From the NCBI GenBank assembly GCA_012959275.1, contig DUDM01000003.1, positions 1 through 46,089 on the forward strand: 46,089 bases of DNA, given 5' to 3'. Position numbers and translations under genes: made by a program. The notes beneath the pieces were generated by a model, which saw only the letters and a list, made by a program, of their open reading frames with translations, searched no databases and had not been told where the DNA came from. The stretch is from Candidatus Poseidoniales archaeon. GTDB lineage: Archaea; Thermoplasmatota; Poseidoniia; Poseidoniales; Poseidoniaceae. How positions within the stretch are numbered: the stretch's first letter is position 1; every line of letters starts with the position of its first letter. Of this stretch, positions 41,252-46,089 are shown piece by piece.

Positions 41252-44200
41252 ATGCGAACCCGGGTTTTCGTGTCGAGCATCGTTGTTTTTCTCTTTATTG
41301 GAAGCGCATGTCTTCCTCTCATTATGGAACCTACTTCTCCTGACGTCCTTGCTGCCGATCCGCCCTCCAAGCTAGTAAATTCCCTTTCTTCATCCACTTT
41401 TGCGTATGGAAAGGTAGAGGAGTCAAAGCAAGTCGGAGACTCCGTAGAAGTGTACATTCCCCTTGAAGCGGGATACTCCATGACATCGGGTTCAGTCAAT
41501 GTGAGCCTTGAAGGGACTGAAGTTAGTTCAACAGAAACCTATTCAGTCTCAAACGGAGGTTTGAACGGAACCATGAACGGGACGGTCTCGGATGGCACTT
41601 CTATCGCCTTGCAAACAGCGTCGTTCGGCCCATCTCAATCTGGAAATAATTCTTCATCGCTCCTCAACAGCGTCAGTTGGAGCGGAGTTCACGCCTATGA
41701 TACATTGGAACTTACGTGTGGTTCCGTTTCCTGTGGTTCCATCGTCGCCACCGGAGATTTGATTCTCTATGTCAATACCTTGATTGTCGGTCAAGGTACA
41801 TCCATTCAAGCAGATGACCTTGCGACGGGTGGTTCGGGAGTTGGGGCGAGCACGTTGACGTCGAGCAACGGTCGAAACGACGGCGGTGGCGGAGCAGGCC
41901 ACGGCGGCTCTGGCGGCTCTGGCGGAGGTGCCAATGGAGGTTCTGGAGGATCAACCTACGGAAATGGAACCGAAAGTGGAAGTCAAGGTGGCGGTGTTTC
42001 CAGTAGTTATCATTCTGCAGTTTACGGAGGCCAAGGCGGCGGCTACATCCAAATTTACGCCGATACTATTCTTGTAAACGGGTCAATTGAAGCCGATGGA
42101 GGAGACGGTGATGCAGGAAGCCAATCGTCGGGCGGTACAGGTCCGGGTGGCTCTGGTGGGGGAGGTGGTTCAGGAGGATCAATTTTCATTCAAACTAACA
42201 CCCTCAATGTCGGTACGTACGGTCGAATCAGCACCGATGGCGGTGATGGAGGAGCTGGCGCCGATGGAGCCCAAAACGGAGTAGGTTTCGGTATGTATGA
42301 CGGCGGAGACGGTGGTGGAGGCGGCGCTGGCGGCCGTATTTTAGTCAGCACTCAATCGGGTGGTTACACCAATTCTGGAACCGTTCAATCTAGCTCTGGT
42401 TCTGGTGGTGCAAAGGGTCTAAAATACGGAACGGGAATTGACGGTATTGACGGAACTTCGGGTTCGAGCGGGGCCGTTACAACGTCCACATGGGCGGGAT
42501 ATATCTCCACTGTAAACGTCACCTTGAACAACGGATCCTTCATATCCCAAGCGATTGAAACTCAAATAGAACAAGCGTCGTTTGCTTACTTGACTCATAC
42601 CGTTTCAGTCCCAGCAAATTCATCTCTCACCGCCCACTACCGTTGGACCATTGAAGGTAATGACACATCCTGGGAGCACTGGAGTGAGTGGAGTGAGCTC
42701 CCCCTCAACGGAACGTGGATACCCCGACACCATTGGATTCAGGTGAAATATGACTTTAATCGTTCATTATCAGCATCTCCGGTACTCACTGCAATAGCCC
42801 TCCAAACTTCTGCATGGACGACACTTGAAAATACAGCATTCCATTACGATGGGATTCCAACGGCCATGGAGTACCATAATACAACAATTGGATTTACAGA
42901 TTCCGTAATCAACACGAGTTCATCTCAATTGCACAGTTTCACGTTTGCTGTACCGTTTAACGCAACGCTCCTAGACGATGTCAGCGTGTGGATGGGCTGG
43001 ACATCTATTGGCCCTCCTGACTATCCACCCGCACACTTTTATGAAGCGAAAATCGGTTCGACCGTTGTCAATTCCTCGCTGTTGGATTGGAAGGAGGAAG
43101 GGCATGATATCGGATTTGATTCACAAGTGCTGCAATATTTGATTCAATCAGCATCTCCTTGGGAAGACGGTGAAGGGATGCAGTGGGTAACGCTCAACGT
43201 CAGTGTTTCTATGCAAGGAACGACTTCAATGACCTTTGGTCACCTTTGGATGCCATGGTCGTTTTCAAGTACGGTTGAGATTAGCTCCCAAGTCAATACG
43301 ATGATTCTCTCAGAATGTTTTTCTTTCTATGAGTCAACCGACGGGGTTTGCCTTGGACCATTACAGCATCCGTTCACTCTTAGTGCTTCACCACCGTCAG
43401 CGGGAACGCCTGCTTTTTCCTATACCATCAATGCTCCATCCTTTGAATGGGAAGACACATACGCTCCTGAGATAAACTTCATACAACACCGTAAAAGTGG
43501 CGAACCAACACCAGATGTTCGCGTTGGAGATAGTTACAGTCTTGTTCTCTTTGATGTCATGAAAGAACTCGATCTAACGGTCCAACTGTTGGGTCATGAC
43601 TGGCAGGAAAGCGATGGCTTTGGAACCGCAACTGTATTTTCATATGCTTCTGCCTTGCAAGGATATTATCTCATGATGTCAACCGATGATATGAATGCAG
43701 ATTCAACGCAGCAACTGAACCTTACATTCCGTGTTTTGGATCATAATCTCAACGAAGTATCTCCACGTCCGACCTACATACTCACAATCAACCCTAGTGC
43801 ACCTGATGTAGCCTCGCTAAGTATTGTAGGAACCAGTCCTTTAACGGGTGCACCTGGCAATTTATGGGATATCGACGGGGCAATGTTTGAATTTACCGTT
43901 ACCGATACGAACCAGCGCATGTCACTAGATGTGAACCTACATCTAACTCACCAGTTCGTGGGTACGGTTGAACTGACGATGAATTGGTCAGAATCCGAAT
44001 CAGCCTATGTTGTACTCTGGCAACCAAACCGTGACCACCTCGGTCTATGGGGTGTTGAAGTGGACATGCGTGAGAATAACGGCCTCGCTGAGGTAGATTC
44101 CGACGGCCTCAACGATGGGCAAGACGCCGCGTTGTTCTTGGTTGACAGCCAAGGACCCGTTCTATCAGTTGTTGATTTTAATGATGAGGTGGAACGAGGA

Positions 44201-45445
44201 TCACCACAATTTGTCAACATGTCGTGGTCCGGACAAGAAGGTGAATCAACCTCGGGAAGCATTTCTATCGTTCAAGGAAGTATCGTTTTGGATTTCAAGA
44301 ACATTCTTCCAACCTTACTGAATTCTTCAAGTCTGATGTTTGAAACCGATGAATTCGAACCGGGTCACTATACGATTGTCATTCAACTAGAGGACGATGT
44401 AGGAAATCAAGCTGTTCATAGCGGTAACGGAACATATTCGTTCGCGGTACTCCCGGCCTGGGTTGATGGAAATATAACGGTAAATGCTTACAATGAAACA
44501 TCCCTCCAAATCATTGGAAATGTGACCTGGAGGACGGGGTCAGGTCAGATTACACTGGTTGATACAAACGGTTCAATCAGTGAACAATTTAGCGCCAGTA
44601 ATGGAGTGTTTGAAGCCTTTGTTTCGCTTGAGAATTCACTTGAACCACTCATGACATTCACCATAGAGGCCTGTGATGTGAATCAGAGTGAAGGTTGCTT
44701 CACTCGGGACATCGTGCTGAACTTCACGTCTTCATTTGATCTTAATGTTGACTCAATTTGTTCGGTGACGAACCTCAATGTGAGAACTTCAGATGGCTCA
44801 GAGGCAGTTTCTTGTGAGGTATTCAATGACGGCTTTGTTCCTACAACATTGAAGTTCTTACACCCGCTGAATGCCTCACTGATTAGTGAATCATTGTTCC
44901 TGGTGCCGGGTGAATCTGGACGCCTTTCGATATCTCTCGCAAACGGTTCATTGGAAATTAATCGGTCGATTGAATGGTTCTTAACCGTAGAAAACGACGT
45001 TTATGGTCCCGAAACAAGTGATATGGGGCAAGTTCAAATCAACCGTTCCTTGCCCTCAAAAGACATTGATTCTACAACTGATGAACTTTCGGGAGACACC
45101 TCTGGTTCGGTTTCTTTTCTTGTTACTGTTGTTGGTCTATTGGTTATAGTTGCAATCGCTGGAGCATTGTTCTATAGGACTTCGCAATCGGTGGGACGAG
45201 GTGAGTTTGATGATGATGTAGCAGAGGATTATCTTTCGGAATCAATCGAACCGATTTCATCTGAATCTATCGAGGTCATGATGCATCATGATGATCAGGA
45301 ACCCTCTCCACTAAGATCAGGGCCAAGTGCTGACCAAGAGCCAACTTCGGTGGATGGTAGCGGCTATGAATGGTATTCCTATGGAGAACTTCACTGGTAC
45401 CGCTATGAAGGTTCAGATGGTGAATGGTTCCCATTTGAGCAATAA
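41252..45445 (+). CDS. Giant surface protein with Gly-rich repeat region (paralog of the protein at 14287)
   Basis: A 1397-residue secreted and anchored protein. Signal peptide (about 1-35: VFVSSIVVFLFIGSACLPL). Residues about 193-410 are Gly-rich (GGTGPGGSGGGGGSGGSIFI), in the same context as the paralog: SCGSIVATGDLILYVNTLIVG here, SCGSIIVNGSLTISANRIVVG there. Jelly-roll and Ig-like parts with many Asn-x-Ser/Thr sequons follow. No SGNH domain is seen. A membrane helix lies near 1286-1308, then a cytoplasmic tail with acidic residues ending in an aromatic GYEWYSYGELHWYRYEGSDG-type stretch comparable to the paralog's tail. ATG at 41252, 103 bp after rph. It uses ACG, TCG and CCG codons more than its neighbours, by eye. 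Confidence 0.78.
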   Translation: MRTRVFVSSIVVFLFIGSACLPLIMEPTSPDVLAADPPSKLVNSLSSSTFAYGKVEESKQVGDSVEVYIPLEAGYSMTSGSVNVSLEGTEVSSTETYSVSNGGLNGTMNGTVSDGTSIALQTASFGPSQSGNNSSSLLNSVSWSGVHAYDTLELTCGSVSCGSIVATGDLILYVNTLIVGQGTSIQADDLATGGSGVGASTLTSSNGRNDGGGGAGHGGSGGSGGGANGGSGGSTYGNGTESGSQGGGVSSSYHSAVYGGQGGGYIQIYADTILVNGSIEADGGDGDAGSQSSGGTGPGGSGGGGGSGGSIFIQTNTLNVGTYGRISTDGGDGGAGADGAQNGVGFGMYDGGDGGGGGAGGRILVSTQSGGYTNSGTVQSSSGSGGAKGLKYGTGIDGIDGTSGSSGAVTTSTWAGYISTVNVTLNNGSFISQAIETQIEQASFAYLTHTVSVPANSSLTAHYRWTIEGNDTSWEHWSEWSELPLNGTWIPRHHWIQVKYDFNRSLSASPVLTAIALQTSAWTTLENTAFHYDGIPTAMEYHNTTIGFTDSVINTSSSQLHSFTFAVPFNATLLDDVSVWMGWTSIGPPDYPPAHFYEAKIGSTVVNSSLLDWKEEGHDIGFDSQVLQYLIQSASPWEDGEGMQWVTLNVSVSMQGTTSMTFGHLWMPWSFSSTVEISSQVNTMILSECFSFYESTDGVCLGPLQHPFTLSASPPSAGTPAFSYTINAPSFEWEDTYAPEINFIQHRKSGEPTPDVRVGDSYSLVLFDVMKELDLTVQLLGHDWQESDGFGTATVFSYASALQGYYLMMSTDDMNADSTQQLNLTFRVLDHNLNEVSPRPTYILTINPSAPDVASLSIVGTSPLTGAPGNLWDIDGAMFEFTVTDTNQRMSLDVNLHLTHQFVGTVELTMNWSESESAYVVLWQPNRDHLGLWGVEVDMRENNGLAEVDSDGLNDGQDAALFLVDSQGPVLSVVDFNDEVERGSPQFVNMSWSGQEGESTSGSISIVQGSIVLDFKNILPTLLNSSSLMFETDEFEPGHYTIVIQLEDDVGNQAVHSGNGTYSFAVLPAWVDGNITVNAYNETSLQIIGNVTWRTGSGQITLVDTNGSISEQFSASNGVFEAFVSLENSLEPLMTFTIEACDVNQSEGCFTRDIVLNFTSSFDLNVDSICSVTNLNVRTSDGSEAVSCEVFNDGFVPTTLKFLHPLNASLISESLFLVPGESGRLSISLANGSLEINRSIEWFLTVENDVYGPETSDMGQVQINRSLPSKDIDSTTDELSGDTSGSVSFLVTVVGLLVIVAIAGALFYRTSQSVGRGEFDDDVAEDYLSESIEPISSESIEVMMHHDDQEPSPLRSGPSADQEPTSVDGSGYEWYSYGELHWYRYEGSDGEWFPFEQ

Positions 45446-45542
45446 TATGGACACGTTTACAAAACCTTCTCGAATAGAATATCCGTTTTGATGGGGTCTT
45501 CAGTGGGCCGATACGGAGGCCACTCCCTGACTTGGCCCAGAA

Positions 45543-45785
45543 TCAAGAAGCCTTGAAGAAATGGAATACTCGTAACCCCAACAAACCGTTTCGGGCTAAA
45601 ATCATGAAGATAACGAAGACGATTAAGAAAAAGAAGCACCACAAGCCAGCTTTCACCCAACTAAACTGATATGAAACATCTTCGACTTTGGATGATTTAT
45701 CATATTCCGTGGTTTCGGGTGTTGTCGGCTCATCAGCCTCATCATTATCAATAATAATCGTAGGGGGCGGGCTACCTTCTCCCAT
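45543..45785 (-). CDS. Small single-pass membrane protein
   Basis: About 80 residues: an N-terminal Pro/Asp/Glu/Thr-rich, probably unstructured part (GEGSPPPTIIIDNDEADEPT) and a C-terminal membrane helix (about 47-65, LWCFFFLIVFVIFMILA) with a short basic tail. It is convergent with the surface-protein gene, about 97 bp away. Start ATG ending at 45785 (MGEGSPPPT); an in-frame GTG at 45806 would add seven residues. Function unknown; it may be an accessory of the envelope. The helix supports a real gene. Confidence 0.55.
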   Translation of the reverse strand: MGEGSPPPTIIIDNDEADEPTTPETTEYDKSSKVEDVSYQFSWVKAGLWCFFFLIVFVIFMILARNGLLGLRVFHFFKAS

Positions 45786-45860
45786 GATGAATGATTTCAA
45801 GGCCACAATAAATAGTTTGGTCCGGACACAGAAATAATCCTTTGAACACAGGGGCTCTAT

Positions 45861-46069
45861 TTGTGCTCAAGTAAGCACAATTCAAAATTTGGCTTGTGCT
45901 TGAGAAAATTGCCGCTCACTCTGCACCCAGTGTTCGGGCACTCGGTGAAGCGTTCATTTTCTGCTTAGACAAGCACAAGCGTCTACTCCCAGACTTGGCC
46001 CAGTGATGCATATCGTGGTGAGACAGTCCGAGGCTTGAAGACGAGCACTGGACTGAAACCCACTCACCA
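45861..46069. other. Non-coding region rich in inverted repeats (possible structured RNA)
   Basis: No ORF in the last 280 bases. Stems: TTGTGCT-CAAGTA-AGCACAA (45861-45880); GCTTGTGCTT (45892-45901) with AAGCACAAGC (45971-45980), 10 bp; inside it CACCCAGTG (45924-45932), a TTCGGG loop and CACTCGGTG (45939-45947) with one C-C mismatch; then TGGTGAG (46016-46022) with CTCACCA (46063-46069), enclosing CAGTCC (46024-46029) with GGACTG (46050-46055). This order suits a folded RNA of about 200 or more bases. It does not carry the RNase P or SRP core motifs I know. Confidence 0.45.
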
Positions 46070-46089
46070 TCAAACATTGAAGGAAGTGT

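Noticed and set aside
45861-46089. RNase P RNA or SRP RNA at the window end
   Set aside because: The GAGGAAAGTCC-type and GGAAGCAGC-type core motifs are absent on both strands.

Overview
The window looks like chromosomal DNA of a planktonic marine archaeon. The best match I can recognise from memory is Marine Group II (Candidatus Poseidoniales). Reasons: archaeal-type genes (a Gar1 domain, an NFACT/NEMF-family protein, class II tRNA-Leu without encoded CCA), bacterial-type metabolic genes (gpsA, acnA, rph), several giant secreted proteins with a C-terminal membrane anchor and odd cytoplasmic tails, and many gene starts with no Shine-Dalgarno. No rRNA or marker gene fixes the lineage, so this is an inference. 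Coding density is high.

Layout. 0-1 kb: an SDR oxidoreductase, then tRNA-Leu(UAG) with an unusual element at its 3' side. 1-4 kb (+): MFS transporter, then gpsA, a small winged-helix-like protein and a DCC-family protein. 3.8-6.4 kb (-): a PhnDCE-type ABC importer, with an inverted-repeat cluster upstream of phnD. 6.6-10.3 kb (-): a membrane protein and korAB (2-oxoacid:ferredoxin oxidoreductase). 10.5-26.5 kb (+): membrane-tethered cyclophilin, aconitase, a 1.6-kaa surface protein with an embedded SGNH-hydrolase-like domain, a small unknown protein and a 2.2-kaa surface protein with an FG-GAP/VCBS-like propeller. 26.7-32.8 kb (-): TPR membrane protein, a Gar1 domain fused to three RanBP2-type zinc fingers and RGG repeats, a surface protein with a PGF-CTERM-like tail, and an ABC-2 exporter.

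32.8-35.2 kb is accessory DNA: a tandem array of TATA-like repeats, a GC-rich hairpin, a four-gene cassette of small proteins I cannot assign, and tRNA-Gln(CUG). 35.2-41.1 kb: small membrane protein, Nudix-MBL fusion, NFACT protein, thiolase and bacterial-type RNase PH. 41.3-45.8 kb: a second giant surface protein, paralogous at its N-terminal part to the one at 14.3 kb, and a small membrane protein. The last 280 bases are non-coding and rich in inverted repeats.

The observation I would follow first: both tRNA genes are followed on their 3' side by the same roughly 130-150 bp arrangement of three consecutive hairpins. Loops share sequence and spacing, arms differ, and the hairpin next to each tRNA is closed by a 15-16 nt exact inverted copy of that tRNA's own T-arm. 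Each element is bounded by a direct repeat of the tRNA 3' end. This looks like a small, non-coding, tRNA-targeting element or a conserved tRNA trailer RNA that I do not recognise. The second is the Gar1 / FUS-like zinc finger / RGG fusion.
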